Shown here: in pieces, positions 42,801 through 57,096 of the stretch
Position numbering within the stretch: the first letter of the stretch is position 1
Layout of the letters: each line of letters opens with the position of its first letter
DNA from: Eunapius fragilis
Taxonomy: Eukaryota; Porifera; Demospongiae; Spongillida; Spongillidae
Length of the DNA stretch: 64,000 nucleotides
Reading direction: 5' to 3'
Assembly (NCBI GenBank): GCA_963681505.1
Contig: OY811982.1
Location: 3,802,000-3,865,999 of the forward strand
The notes under the pieces: model-generated
What the model was told of the DNA's origin: nothing
The model's database searches: none
Seen by the model: only the letters and a program-made list of their open reading frames with translations
Position numbers and translations under genes: made by a program

Positions 42801-43147
42801 TCTCTATAGTTGGGACGGTGGTAGAGGGGGCTGGGCATTGCGGGTAATGCTTCTAGGCTTTTGTTAATTGAAATTCTTGCGTGATTACATTCCCCTCGAC
42901 GTATTATATAATCCCTCGTAATCGTTGGGCAGAAAAATTTTGTATTCGCGTATAGCGGCGTATGGTGAGTGGGTCTTGGGACGAGACTAGGGCGATAATC
43001 ATATTGATGTACACTAGGCAGAAAAGTCCCGAGGGGGGAGAGGGGGGGGGGGTGTTTATTTATTTCACTACAAAGGCCGGGGGCGAGGTGGAATAATATA
43101 ACTGTTAATTAGGTTTATTGGCAAATGCAGTACGATTAATTGAGGTT
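39852..43147. other. intergenic DNA between noggin-like and SLC26 genes
   Basis: About 3.3 kb without a gene that I can support. It contains a G tract of about 25 bases at 41843-41867, another at 42351-42367, and on the minus strand (41892-42155) an open frame starting with DIMSNPGPQ, similar to the NPGP motif of retrotransposon proteins but otherwise unrecognised. The GC-richer last 500 bp presumably include the SLC26 promoter. Confidence 0.5.
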
Positions 43148-43513
43148 ATGGAAGGTTCGTCGGAGATCGACAGCTCCCAAGATAACGACAGGTACGCTTG
43201 TTTTTCTTCAGGTGATTTTTAAAACTTAAATGCCGACATCGTAGTAAGATGAGGCGACGCCCACTGAAGACGCTGTTGTGGTCGTTCGCTTCACGCGCGG
43301 CACCCCCTGAGCCTGTCCTCAGCGCCATCAAGCCACCCATGAGCAGACAGGCCTGGCTGAGGTTCTTCCTCACCCACCTGCCCATCCTCCAGTGGACGTG
43401 GACCTACAGGCTACAGTACCTCTTGCCCGACGTCATATCGGGCGTTACGGTGGCCGTGATGCACATACCGCAAGGTCAGATACAGATGTCGTAGTATGGG
43501 GATGTGCATGTGT

Positions 43514-43558
<45 letters not shown>

Positions 43559-46500
43559 CGTGTGTGTGTGTGCGTGTGCGTGTGTGTATGTGTGTGCGTG
43601 TGCGTGTGTGTATGTGTGTGTGTGTGTGTTTATCGTGCGTGTGTGTGTGTGTGCGCGTGTGCGATTGATATGCACTAGTGAGGCTGTGCAGCCCCCTCCC
43701 TCCCGGTGATGTCTCGTCCCGGGGCTTGCGTTTGGAGGCGCATGTTAATGTCCTGATATAATAACGTACGTTATGCTGTAGCATAGATCTGTCCATACGC
43801 GTGAAATATTGCGTATGTGTTTATTGTGTCAAATTCCCACCTTAGAACTGAAGTTGACATGTGGTGTTTGTGCTTTCAAAACAGTGTTTTTAAAACCGCT
43901 GATAAAACTGTCGCATACTTGTCAATACAACGGTAGGAAGTGCTCGTGCGTTTCTGTTTATGGTGCAAAGAAATGCACTGCCAAGTTAGTGCAATGGCTG
44001 CCCTAGACTTGTGGGTTTGATATGAGTTGTAAAGTGATGGTAATTAGACTAGCATACCACACGTGCACACTTGTTGCGTTGACTTCTCTGTTTGAATGTT
44101 GGCAACTCCTCAACCGAAAGGTGTGTGTTACCTTATTACTGTACTCCATTCTTGAACAGGGTTGGCCTATGGGTTGCTGACCTCGCTTGACCCAGTGTAC
44201 GGTTTGTATACATCTCTTGTTCCTGTTGTGGTGTACTCCATATTTGGCACATCCAAACACATATCCATAGGTAAGTGATGTTTAATAGTAAGGCCATAAT
44301 AAGAATAATAAGAACCAGTGGCATAAAAAGTACAAAAGGGGAGGGGTATGGGGGTGGGGGAGGGAGCTGGATGTCCATTAGCTTGTACTACCAATCAGCC
44401 GTATGTGTACACAACTAGAAGTAACAACATGGGGAAAATGTCTAAACACTGGATCATGGGGTCATTCCTAAACTAGTGGGCATATGTTTCACATCACATG
44501 TTCGAATTTTGATGTTACTTCACATATTTGTTTATGATTTGGTATTAATAACTTGTATGGTTTAACGAAATATAGCATTACGAATATTATTTCCTCTGAC
44601 AATTGCCGCTTTGCAAGCTCATATGTTTGCCTGTCATTGACAGCAGGAGGGTCATTTCCAGTACAACTAGACGATGCCATTAATAGTAAAACGGTTAACA
44701 ATTAAATACATTTACGGGATAGATTGTATTTACAGCATAGATTGTAAACTAGCCAATTTGAAACTTAAATTAATTCTTTCACATTATGGTGTGCATCCTT
44801 TTACTTAGCACTTTTCCAAAATAAAACCTTGTGAGTATTAAGGAGGATCACCCCAATTTAAATCCCGTGGGCGCCATTTTTTTTTGAGCCCTGTTTTTAG
44901 ATAGAAGTGGTTTGACATGTACATAACTGATCAGTGGCGTATCCAGAGAGGGTGCTCCGGGTGCTTGAGCACCCCCCTCGGCCAAAATTGTAACCGTTGA
45001 TTATTAACGATAACGTAATTGCTGTGTGCCAAACAAAGGGCCCCCAATTTTCGTATCGGACCTGACATGGACTGCACCCCCCCCCCCCCCCTCACTTTTT
45101 GTATCAGGCCTGTCCTTAAGCCCCCCCCCCCCCCCCCCCCCCTTGCTGAAATCCTAGATACGTCACTGCTGATGACTACTGGGGTTTACCTATGTAACAC
45201 CATTTCTAGCTATCTAAACAACATTTTACTTTTCCCTGTTACATTTCTCTGCAGGTGTATTTGCTATCGTTTGCCTGATGGTAAGGAACGGTATCGAGCA
45301 AGCGCTGGCCTTGGAAGGCTTCGGAGTGTCCTGTATCCATGACAACGCCATGATAGTTACCGTCGGTCATGTGACCAACATGACCTGTGGTGACCTGAAG
45401 GTCCAAATGGCTGTCTCTCTGGCCTTCACCTCAGGGCTTATCATGGTGTGTCATAAATGTGGTGATGGTGTTGGGTGGTGGGATAGGAGAGGATAAGGAG
45501 GGGGGATTGTGAGTTTTTTAAGTCTGAGCACACGTGTGTGCTACACGCGTTGTGTTGTTTTAGTTCTACTCGAAGGGAGAGGATGTTATTGTAAAAGGTG
45601 CTTGTCCCCGTACATAATTTTACCATTCCTCTGGTTTCCTTCGCATACCAAAGGTGGTGATGGGACTATTTCAGATGGGCTTCATCACGGTCTTCCTCTC
45701 AGAGCCTCTCATCTCTGGGTACACCACTGGGTCCTCCATACACGTATTCACCAGCCAGATTCCTTACATCTTTGGGATCAAGATCAGCATTGTGCCTTAC
45801 GTGACTGTGTTCCATGAGCTCCTGACGGTTCCAAGGGTAAGCGCAGGTTTGCATTAAATAGTTACAATGTACATGTAGACATGGTATATTATGCCTGCAG
45901 CTTTTTAAATTAAGCTCTTGATGGAAAGAACCTGGCAGTACATTATCATTTGTAACAGGTTTAAATGTACAATGTTGAAACTTAACACGTAGGAATATGC
46001 AGCCTTCAGAATACATTGTTTATGACACAATGTCTCTCTGAATAGGAACTATTTTTGTCCACATCCATAATAATGGGATAAGTGTCTGAAGACCACAAGA
46101 CATGGTTCCCAGGGTACGTCTGAACGTAGCGCACCATGTGGTCATGACTCGTGCTTAGCTTGCTAACCAACAGATAGTCATCCTGTTTGAAATAGTGCGC
46201 TAAATGATGCATGTTCTGCCACCTATCAGTGAATTATGGTGTATAAATCCTAATAGTCTTACATTGCATATGGTAGATGGGAAGGGGGGGGGGGGGGGGG
46301 GGGGGGGGGGGTGGCTGGGGGAGGGGTTGGTGGGGGTGGTGCTACAAGTCTGTAGCCAGTGGAATTTCATTGCAGGGCACAGCCAGTTCAACCATACACA
46401 TGTAATGCACATGTATGTGAATTCTCTCTAAATAAATCATAATTAGCATTGCAAACTTACAAAGGGAAAGTTCATCGGATGATGCATTTGAATTACTGCA

Positions 46501-48033
46501 CTAAATGATGCATGTATTTTTAATTGTTACTTATACAGATGTGGATTGATACGTTTAGACAGTCCTTCATTGCACAATCTGTCAATGCGGCTGCATTTCT
46601 CATAGCCTTGAGCAGCATCATGTTGATGGTTGCAATTGAGCTCATCAACGGCGCGTTGATATCAAAGATCAAGTGCTGCTGTTGTGTGTTCTCTAGACGC
46701 CATGGGAAGTGCCTCACGTCCAAGGCGATCAGGTGGCCGTTCATGATACCTGGTCCTCTTATTGTGGTAAGACTCTCTCCCTCTCAATCTCCATCTCCAT
46801 CCTCTCCCCCTCTCCTCTCTATTCACCTCTCCTCATTCCCTCTCCTCTCTCCCTCCTCTCTCCCTCTCCTCCTCTCCCTCTGATCTCCGTCTCCCTCCTC
46901 TCTCACTCAGTCATCTTCTTTTCCACTCCTTAGTTCCTCACCTTATGCCACTTGTCCCTTCCTTTCACCTTCACTTGCCTTGTCACTTGTACCCTCTATC
47001 TCATTCCCTCTCATCTCATGATTTCACTATCATTTCTGCCAGCCCATCATACTGCTCCCTATTCCCCTCCATCTCACATATCTCTCTGTATACATGTTAA
47101 AAGTTTTAATCATATCGGCAAATGTATGTAACATTAATTATTTGTTCCACATCTAGATTATCATTGCGACAGCTTTGTCAGCGTCATTTAATTTCCAAAA
47201 GAGGTTTAATGTTGCAGTAGCAGGGAAGATCCCTACAAGGTCAGAGAACGTACACATCTGGTTATACGTTGCCTTGGGTCTCTGGCACCATCATGATTGA
47301 TATGCTCTTTTCCCTGTTTAGTTATCATCTTACAGTTCCTTAATACATGTACCTCTGGTGGTAGTGCTTTTTACTACCATGCTAATACTATTTGCATGTT
47401 TTTCCACTGGTGACCAATTATTGTGCCATTAACTGCCGTAACAGAGCGTAGAGCCAAATTTTTTGAATTGTCATATCTGGCTAAAATGTAGCTTTTTTTT
47501 TGAAAGGTCATGTGGGTACAATTTTGAGACTGGAGAACGATTTATAAATTAAAAGCAAACTAAAATTGCGCATCTGTTTTCCTTTAACTCACACAATACA
47601 TGTCCAATAGAATTATATACATACATATTTCCCTTCTTCACCTCAGCAGGCCTCAAAATCCTGTGGGGGTAATGGGGGGAGGAGTAATTAATTATCTTAG
47701 CCTACACACTTTGCAGCACAGCTATAGTTTTCACTGCAAAAGTCACCATCTAAAACATGATCCAATCCCTTGTTCACTCTGCGCATAATAATCTTGCCTC
47801 CTCCCCACCCAGCCTGCCTCCCGTGTCCCTGCCCACCGGTCGCTACATGCTGGCCACACTCCCGTCAGCATTCAGTATCTCCATCGTGACCTATGCCATA
47901 GGGATCTCTCTTGCCCAGGCCTTTGCCAAGCAGTACAAGTACAAGATTGACTCTAACCAGGTTGGGCCCGTATTGACGTTGGGTGACAGTAAGTCTGTGA
48001 TTGGCCTGTAGCTAGCTACATTTTACTAGTGGT

Positions 48034-48065
<32 letters not shown>

Positions 48066-50032
48066 GAAAGCATCCAGCAGTGTACTAACTGTCTCTATGC
48101 CCATCACGGTTGTGTGGCTGGGAGTTAATTATTGATTCATGTGATCATGCACACACGTGCACACATATGTATGCACACACACACACGCACTTGCACACAC
48201 ACGCACACTTGCACACATACACGCACACACAAACACACACAAACACACACACACACACGCATGCACATTTCTCTAACGTGTGATGTGATAATGATGTACA
48301 TTTATGTGCAAACACGTAAACATGTATCACTGGTATAGAAAACAAACCATTACATGTGCATTGCACCTTAATGATTGCAATGATACTATGCTAGGACTTT
48401 GAAAGTACATGTACTCAGCCAATGCGCTTGATTCAATCCTTGCGTGTGGGTGTCACAACCCACATTACCACAGTGGTCCATTACACAAAGTGGACACATT
48501 TATGTGGGACCGGCTAGATGGGCTTACGTACATTTGCACGACAATAACTCCTCTGCTCCTTTGCCATCAGGAGCTGGTCGCGTATGGCTTGTGCAACCTC
48601 GTTGGCTCCTTCTTCAGTTCCTTCAATTCGTCCATCAGCCTCTCCAGGTCACTGGTGCAGGCCAGTGCCGGGGGAAAGACCCAGGTAAGGGAGAGGGAGT
48701 AGAGGTGCTGCAAATGAGCTGATGATTTGTAAACAAACAAATAAATAAATAAATAAATACCTGTACAATATGAAAACACTAGCACGCGTGTGCGTTGGTA
48801 CGTGTCACAGATATACAAGTGACACGACAACCTCTTTTGGGGAAACACAAGGGTAGTACGCTGAGAATGACTATGTGCTGTGTGTGGGGGACAATTTTTA
48901 AAATGACTGTTGATCAGTAGCAGCATTGGGGTGAGAGGCAAGGGGGGGGGGGGGGGGGGGGGGGGACACGTACTAAGTCCTCCACCAGGAGGTGCAGAGC
49001 TTTACGAGGTGTTTACAGTGAAGGGTTGCTCCGAGTGCTTGAGCCAACCTGTCCCCCCCCCCCCCCCCCCCCCCCCCCCCAACTACCATTATTAAAGATT
49101 GCTTATTATTTGTGTGCTGTGTGCCTGGTGTCAATTTTAATGTGATCGTGAGGCTTTATAAACAGTTCGTAACCAAGTACAACATGTACACATATTTCTC
49201 CACAAAAGCTCCCACACTTTGCAAGCTAGGGAGGTAGGTACACCTCTCTCCTCCCTCCCCCATCCCTCTCCCATACCCTCCTCCGGCCTGGGAACTGTAC
49301 TTTTTAGCCCCACCCCCCCCCACCCCCCCACCCCCCATTTCACTGCCACGCCACTGAAGCTTCATCATACATGTCACCAAGTGCGCCATGTGAATCACGC
49401 AATCCCTGCCTCTAGATACCACCACGGCATCCATGTATTGGTATGTACCACATTTACTAATAAAAACCACAAAAGGCACCACAACAGGATGGGCACACAG
49501 CTAGCACCTTCCTGCATCCACAAAAGTGCAAGGGGTGATGCCAGGAGGATGTGGTGTGGGGTGTGTGGGGTGTGTGGGGTGGGGGAAAATTAACGATGTG
49601 TAAACAGCACTGAAGTGCACTTATGGGGGCTCACCCGATATATTACTAGTCACGACCAATTATCATAACAGCCAACAATCCGTCAAACTCCCTCATGCAC
49701 TTTTAAATTCTCCCATGTTAAGAAGCCATATGTGTCACAAATGCCATGCTGCAGCTATCCCTCATTGGCACTGTTATCCCAACATCGTCAACGTTTTAAC
49801 CTTATGCAGCTCATTGGAATTATTTCAGCGGTAGTCATGGCGCTCCTGGTGGTGTTTGGTGGATTCTTATTAGAGCCCTTACCTGATGTAAGGTTGGACG
49901 TATTGCATACATCATGCATTTTAGCAATGTGTACATGCATCTGTGTGTACGTATGTGTGTGTACATGTATGTTGTTTGTGCATATATGTCTGTGTGTGTA
50001 CATGTATGTGTGCATGTGTGTATGCATGCATT

Positions 50033-50079
<47 letters not shown>

Positions 50080-53000
50080 ATGTGTTGTGCAAATGGCATG
50101 TGCATGTACATGTAGAGTGGAGCCTCCTGCATTGCCACAATTTGCATATCCCACATGTGCCCTATTCGTAGTGATGTTACACTAGGGGGTTTGGGTTCTT
50201 TGATATAACTACAGTACAACCCACCGGTAATGAGATTCATTTGACAAAGGAATCTCATTACATGTACATGTAAGAGCTTACAGGTGTATATTACCATGAA
50301 TGCTGTGTTCTATGTTGTGGGGGTAAATTGTACCACATGCAACCAACATTTTGCACATCTGTTTTCAGTACTGCTGTTTCAAATGGATTTGTTACAATTA
50401 TTACTATAATATTATACATATGAGGCAGCGAAAAGGGACCTAGCACATATTATCAAAGTTGATGCATGCAGTTAAATGTATGTGTAATTAATACTTCAGG
50501 CGACTGTAACTTCATGATGGACAGACTTATTTCCAGTGCGTAAGATTTTTTGTAGAGGACATAGATGTCTGTTATGAAGTAATTTGAAAACTTGAAAAAA
50601 TATGCGCTAAGTCCCTTTTCACATATGTATTATATATGTATAGACTAGGCCTAATGCTTCCCGCCTTCCCCTGATGTAGCCCAAATGCTTATATAGTGGT
50701 GGGCAGTGCACATCTCTCTGTCCGTTGTATAGCCCCCTCTGGGCAAGTTGGGCCATATGCTCTTTAACAGATTTGTTAGAATTTAGTGTTCACTTATGAA
50801 GCCTTCCGCTGTTCTCTTTTTAGTTCCTGTACAGAAATGTAGATTCCCTTGAACTTAGTTTGAAGGATTCATAGGTGTTTTAATGTAGTCTGTTCACTAT
50901 TGGGTATAGAGGCAAAGATTTGATGCAGTAAGCCACACAACCTTACCCATCCATATCTGAAGTTGAATGTATGATAAAAACCACGTTAGGTTCACCTTGT
51001 ATGCACAAAACATGAGCTTCTGCTCTATGATTCTGTTGTGCTCGTTGAATGTAGGTGCATTGCTGGGGGGGTTATTATCTGCCTCATTTCTATTTAAGGC
51101 GGTCCTTGGTGCCATCATATGGGTGGCTATTTATTCGATATTCAAGCAAGTCAAGGATCTGTGGATGTACATGAAACTCTCTCTCTCAGACACTGTAAGG
51201 ATTGTGGTTGATATCTACCTGGCCTAGTACAGTTGTGTATAGCTAATGCACATGCTATTTTTGGCCACCTATGCAAGTCTTTGCAGATAGTCCTTTGTAT
51301 GTACTGCTTAGTTTCATCTCAAATACCAAAACACACTATTTACAGATTGTATGGATCTTTGTATTCTGGGCAACAGTACTCTTAGGAGTGGACCTTGGCC
51401 TACTTGTTGGTGTGCTGTTTTCACTGTTTATGATAATCCTGAAATTAGTTTTGTGAGTTTCTTTTGTTGTTGCAATGACATACTTTGTTGCACTAAGGTA
51501 CTTTGAATCATCACTTGTGATACCTTCCATTCATGTATGCATGTAGTTACTAAACAAAATTATTTTGATTACACAAGATTATGCTTCACTGAACATTTAA
51601 GATCTACATTAACAAACAACTTCATGCAGCATCTAAAAGTTACAATATCGTATTGCTCTTCCCCCCCCGCCCATCCCACCCAACGAATAAAAAAAGGCTC
51701 ACATGGATATTTAAACGATCGTGTCTTCATAATCTTGAACACTGTCACGTATGTTTTGTAATCATGCATGAGGTACCATTTTATTTACTGAAATGCTGAA
51801 CACGGTGTTAGCGGTTATGGAGGTACGGACGTTTAAACATGAGCCATTTGCTTCGTTGCAAGTGGAAGGACAGTACTCAAATAGCTCATACATGTATGAC
51901 TTAATTATTTTGTGTAATACAGGCATCAGGTTTGTGCTGATCATTTTCTGTCCTGATGCCTCTTTTAGGCCACAGTCCTTCACATCTAGAGATGGCAAGG
52001 TGCGCAGTGATATGATAACGGTACATCAACTGGCATCAGAGCAGGTAACATATTTGTCATGTCTTTGTGAAAAGTAACTGAGATGGCTAGATTGGTGTTC
52101 AATGATAGCTTGTTAAATCTCTCCTGTAAAATGTATAAGCATTAAAAATTGTAGAATTGGAATTCAAAAGTTTTAATTCTTGTGCTTTAGTAATTGTTAT
52201 ACATTTAGGACAGCTTTCCACGTTTATTATCACTATCTTAGTTGTGTGGCCATATCTACAGTAGATGCCATCAAAATTGACTTTTTCAATGTTTGTATAG
52301 TTATCAACAGCATGCTATACTGTCTCATTCCCATGGCTATACGATGCACCGTGCACAAAGTGATACTTTGTACAGGGCTGTGTATTATGTTGACAGTTCT
52401 TAGCTTGTATTTGCTTTCATGATTAAAAAATTAACTCATGTTCATGGTTCATGCACATCTGCAGCTGGCACAGGATCAGAAAGTCCTTATATTCAATTTC
52501 CAAGCTCCATTGTGCTTTGTGAACAGTACTGTATTTCGCAGAAAGCTAGAGATCGCAATAGAGATGGACAAGCGGCAGTTAAATAGACTTGAAGAAAAAG
52601 GGTGCCTTCAGCAGTGTACTTCCAAGGTTTGCTAGGCTGTTAAACGTTGCATGTGTTAGCTGCTATTCATTGTGTACGTCAGAAGTGCAGTGTGTGTCAT
52701 GATGTAGCAGTGTGTGGATTTTGATGAATGGAAATCCTCGTGCATGCATGTGTAACACACAATGTATAGTAGGTCAGTGTAACATATGGTGCTGTGGGTA
52801 TAATGAGGCCAGGAGCTTTACATTCATTTAGTACTAATATTTGTATTTGGAGAGTTTTCTTGCAACATAAGGGATTCGTCAGCTAGATGTACAGTTTGTA
52901 TATTTATATTGTTGTTTTTAATAGGGTCGATAAGTTTATTGAGCTAATTTTTGTCATTGTTAACACACCAATGTGTCCCGATTAAGTGGAATTTCCTGTA

Positions 53001-54987
53001 TTAGAAATCACCAATACAAGGTCCTGATGGGCAAACGTATGCAATAGACTTGATATTGGCTTTTTTTTGCCTATCTAGATTGTTGATCACTTTAAGTTGG
53101 GAAACTCAAGGCAGGCAGGTGATTCAGACTCCTGTGCAGACAATGAAACATCCGCTGCAAGGTAAGAGCTGGAAGAACACGCAATAGGAGACATAAAAAT
53201 ATGTCCATTGTTGAAACCTCATTTAAAGATAGACCTGTGTTTCCTTGTGCTAAAATTGGGTGGTGCCTGCACAGGCACTGTGAGCAGTTAGAGTGTTGGG
53301 GCCAAAGTATGAAGTGCAGTGTGATTGGTTGTAAGGAGTGTGCCCTATATGTGCCATCAATATGTATCCGGTAATCACAGTTATGTCCTCAAATTAATTA
53401 CTGGTTCCAACCAAAACACCCTTATACCTCAATCAGAGAGGAAATGTATGCGTAATGTGTTCTCTTTGGGATCTGTTTGTATCCACACATACATACACTG
53501 ATGTGCATAGTTCTATCAACACCTTAGTAATAGATTTGTCCAGCGTTGCCTTTCTGGATTCAGTTGGAGTAAAAACTCTCTGTCAGGTTAGAAAAATGCC
53601 AGTGTTCACGTTATCCCACTTTACATGGTCTCTGTAGATTGTTTTGGATTTTGACTTGGCAGATGTGCAGGTGATTTTGTCTTCAGTCTCAGGTAAGCAA
53701 TTCAATGTATTAGCACAGGAAGTGTTCACAGGTCCAGGTGAATTTTAATTAAACTCATTGACAACAATGTTAAGCTGGGAATTGTATTGTAATGCATTTA
53801 AGGTCAGAATGTGGTGTACTAATCAATATGCATCGATAGCAATTTGTACAATAGTGTTGCTTTTGTATACCGTGACCCAATAATCTTGCTTTGGCCTATA
53901 GTACATGCATGTGCTTCATCGGATTATATGCCGATGTGGGTAGAATGATGTAAGTACATGTATGCATGGGCTCCTGCATTAGAAACTGATTTGAGAGGTG
54001 CACCGGTGCAATTGGAGTGGACTAAATTCGCTATGACCAAACACAATGCACTGAAAACACACAGTACACATAAGATGTGTGCTGTTGTTGCTTACTAGTT
54101 TCTGAGGTGCTGCTCGCAACTACTTTAGCTATAGTCTGAACGGCACGACGTTTGCATGGCCATGCCTAGCGAGAGTGCCACAATCAGCAGGGAATAACAA
54201 ACGCAGAGATACCGGGTACTGGGCACACTCCAATGGCAGCACCAGCATGGGCACCATGGCCCTGCCCACATGGGGAACTGTCATGCTGTATTTGGTTTTG
54301 GGGTTCGACCGTCCATGGTCACCGCCAATGGTCTCTGTCCGGAGCATTTAATGTTTCGTGTGTATGTACCATTAATATTCTATTGCAATTTTTGTCACCT
54401 ACACAACAAAATTACTTTAGACCACGCATTTAAAAAAGATAGAGCTGTGGATACCTGCATGTGGGTTACTAGCTACACACAACCTAACAGTATGTGAAGT
54501 ACTATAAGGTGGAGGAAGGATTGTTCTTGTACCTTATTGTTTAATGTTAACTGCTGGGATGAATTATGTATATGGTTCTGTAGTGGAGAACAAAAGGATG
54601 TTGAGGAAGGCTCGTTTCTTCGATTTATTTGGTGATGAGTGGATATTTGAGGACATCCAGGACGCACTACAGCATGCCAGGCATGGAACTAGATTGGTAA
54701 GTCATGTGAATGATGCGGCTTGCCATAACGAAATTGTCATAACCTTATACTGGCGGTTACATTTTCAGCATCCTTGTGTCTCAGATACTTCAGCTTTAAC
54801 AGTACATATGAGTAAAAAACATTGCAACAAGAAGCAGGTATTGCTGTATGTTAAACTATGTGCTCCATTTTGATCCAATGTTATGCTTGCATATCAGAAT
54901 GAGGTTTATGAGGACACCAGAATGAGTAATCCTGCATTACAGACACAGGAAAAACATTCACTAAATGTTTCTGAAGATGATGACTGA
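43148..54987 (+). CDS. SLC26-family anion transporter with STAS domain, 20 exons
   Basis: Exons are 43148-43191, 43245-43474, 44160-44270, 45255-45445, 45654-45836, 46539-46766, 47157-47239, 47813-47960, 48571-48684, 49810-49887, 51099-51194, 51346-51452, 51969-52044, 52465-52626, 53079-53161, 53511-53586, 53638-53692, 54584-54696, 54769-54837 and 54898-54987. The sum is 2337 nt (778 aa), the normal family size. Family landmarks are [69 protein letters not shown] with [19 protein letters not shown]-like LEPLPD and [10 protein letters not shown]. The C-terminal STAS domain runs from exon 13 and includes [34 protein letters not shown] and [14 protein letters not shown]26 proteins exchange or conduct chloride, sulfate, bicarbonate or oxalate across membranes; it looks closest to the A3/A5/A6 type, but the substrate is not determinable. 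NMT at exon 4 is a possible N-glycosylation site in an outer loop. Confidence 0.94.
43505..43660. repeat. (TG)n-rich microsatellite in SLC26 intron 2
   Basis: About 155 bp of TG repeats with CG interruptions. Other dinucleotide runs in SLC26 introns lie at about 48165-48262 (CA) and 50036-50078 (TG). A T run of about 26 bases is at 48039-48064. Cys/Val- and His/Thr-rich frames across them are artefacts. Confidence 0.9.
44932..45168. mobile_element. MITE with GTATCC-type ends and C tracts in SLC26 intron 3
   Basis: The inverted ends are CAGTGGCGTATCCAG and CTAGATACGTCACTG (mirror CAGTGACGTATCTAG). A 5-bp direct repeat, CTGAT, flanks it (44927-44931 and 45169-45173). Inside are two long C homopolymers and an AATCC block also present near the end of the 31499-31799 element, suggesting one broad family. 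It ends 86 bp before exon 4 of the SLC26 gene. Confidence 0.72.
50428..50622. mobile_element. 195-bp MITE-like element with AAAAGGGAC termini
   Basis: The left end GCGAAAAGGGACCTAGCACA (50428 on) and the mirror of the right end, GTGAAAAGGGACTTAGCGCA, form inverted repeats of about 23 bp. ACATATG occurs on both sides close to the ends and may be a target duplication, but the left boundary is unclear. Part of the interior (GATGGACAG...TGCGTAAG and AATTTGAAAACTTGAAAAAA) resembles 3061-3170. Confidence 0.6.
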
Positions 54988-57065
54988 TTCAGAATCACTT
55001 TTTTAAAACTCCTCATTTGTCTCCATTATTTTTATGTCATTGTCACTATTGTACTACACTGTTATACATGTAGTTCAGGGTTTTAAAAAATGGTAGTGTG
55101 ATTTATTTGCAAGTGAATTTATCTATTTACTATTGAGAAGATCAAATTAAGCATGTTACGAGGTCAGAGGAACAGAAAGACAGAAGAAGTTGGTGAGGAA
55201 AATAGTTATGATAGTTATTATTATTATTTTAACTCTCACTAATTATATTCTCACTAGTACATGTACAAGCACACATATACACCACTTGAAAAACATGCAA
55301 AAATCAAAGTTAAACTCCACCCTCAGATCTGAAAAAGCCTGAACGTGAAAGTAAAGCTCGAACATTTGCTCTCACCATAGTTAATATAATTAGAAACACA
55401 TAAAATTTCCCATCAAAGTTAATGTCAGTGCAGCATGTAATTGATATATACGCATAATAGAAAACTCAGCTGCCGACCATTGTAACTTGATCTGTTGATG
55501 ACAGAAAAATTTCAGCGAATAGGAACGAGCTCGAGGTAGGAAGAACCCAGGTATCTTTTATAGTGTCTCTTAGAATATCATAATTAAAAGCTAGGTGTAA
55601 TTACTATATATAATCCCTATGCATGGGTTGATGGTATTGCTGTGTTGAATAATAACAGTTCCTTGCTTAGTAATGCACTCTAACTTTTGCGCATTGATCA
55701 CATGTTCTTTATAAGATATGTATACTGTACAATGCGGTGCATACTATTCCAGGCATACTATATAATGAATGTAGCATGGCATTAATTGTATCTTTGTGTG
55801 TATATATGGATCGAAATATATTTGAAGGTGGATAATGGAAGTGTGTGGTTTCAAGCAAGTCGGATCCCGTGCGCGGCAACTACCACCATCGATCGATGCC
55901 AACGCATTCATCCTTTAACAAGTAAATAAAAAACTTCCCAATGAGAAAGTTGGTGCAATATAGGATTTGAAGGCAATGGAGGTGTAAAAAGCAAGGAAAC
56001 AAGGGTCTGTAATAGTAAGGGGAAATGTCATAGTCCTATATTTAGCGGCCCGTTTGTAGCATATACTATGTTCGTGCATGTGCTAACTATAGGACTATGA
56101 CTTTCCCTTACTATTACAGACCCTTGTTTCCTTGCTTTTTAAACCACCATTGCCTTCAAATCCTATATCCCACCAACTTTCTCATTGAGAAGGTTTTTTA
56201 TTTACTTGTTTCATTCATTTTTTTTCATGCACATTATTCCGATGCGTATTTGTTGATGATCGTAATTGATCCGTAATTGATCCGTAATGTTCAGCCACCA
56301 ATGTCATATTGTAAACCAAGCTTAGTAAGAGTAGGTAGCTACATTTACATACCTTTGAATAACTTTATCGATCGGTAGTACTCTTTCGATGGCCTCGTTT
56401 GGTTTTGCAGGTACTAGTACGCTTAGCCTTCCCGTACCGCACTCTCTTCGCAAGCGAGCAGATTCAGGACTCTCCCAATAACGTTGCCTTTTAGCGGACC
56501 GTTTTTCTTCTTGATACCGCTCGCGTTCAGCGGACTGTTTCTATTTTTGGGTCTGCTTGATATCTACTTTAAGATATCAAAATGTTGTCTAATTATGCGT
56601 CTTACATATACCGTATAGTCAATTATATACCAAAATATAACATGGGCTATTTTATATGAAAGCGGCTCTAAAAGCCTATTCTGAAGCTATTGGTGAAATT
56701 TTCATTGTTTAAAAGTGTTCCTAACCCGAGTTATGCGTTGCCAAGAAGAAGAAGATCATGGACGATCGAAGGAGACCATGTTCCGGGACTGCATGGGTAC
56801 GAGGGCGGGCAGTACCCATTTAATTTGTTCTCTACAACCGCGCTGTTCTGTGACATAAAACAAAGACGAAACTGCTCATTTCTAACTTCTAGTTCGATTG
56901 CTATAACAAGCTTTACGATCCGATCGTCGGGAGTCTTGTTAGAGACGGGTCGCGTATTTTTAATGAGTTCATAGTCGGGGTCAAATCCTATATGGAAGTT
57001 TCCAGCGAAACTTCCGATAATTAGTCTTACAAACCCATAATCGCGCCGGTACAGTGAATCATATG
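54988..57065. other. 3' flank of SLC26 gene and intergenic DNA
   Basis: This holds the probable SLC26 3' UTR, a long fold-back (listed separately) and AT-rich DNA. The minus-strand open frame 56731-57150 has no recognisable domain and runs into the 5' part of the RNase P RNA gene, so I do not call it. Confidence 0.5.
55917..56210. repeat. fold-back element: ~124-bp inverted repeat, 47-nt loop
   Basis: The left arm 55917-56040 and right arm 56088-56210 are near-perfect mirrors, containing AACAAGTAAATAAAAAAC, AAGCAAGGAAACAAGGGTCT and CATAGTCCTATA. It is unrelated in sequence to the fold-backs at 10.5 and 34.9 kb. It lies about 0.9 kb after the SLC26 stop codon. Confidence 0.9.
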
Positions 57066-57073
57066 TATAAATA
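57066..57073 (+). promoter_or_regulatory. TATA box of Pol III type 3 promoter
   Basis: TATAAATA lies 31 bp before the first paired base of the RNase P RNA P1 helix, the spacing expected for snRNA-type Pol III genes. A proximal sequence element is expected about 30 bp further upstream; I cannot identify one with confidence. Confidence 0.65.
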
Positions 57074-57096
57074 ATGAAAACACCAGTTAAATTGTA

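Noticed and set aside
43146..43385. 79-codon minus-strand open frame
   Set aside because: Antisense of SLC26 exons 1 and 2.
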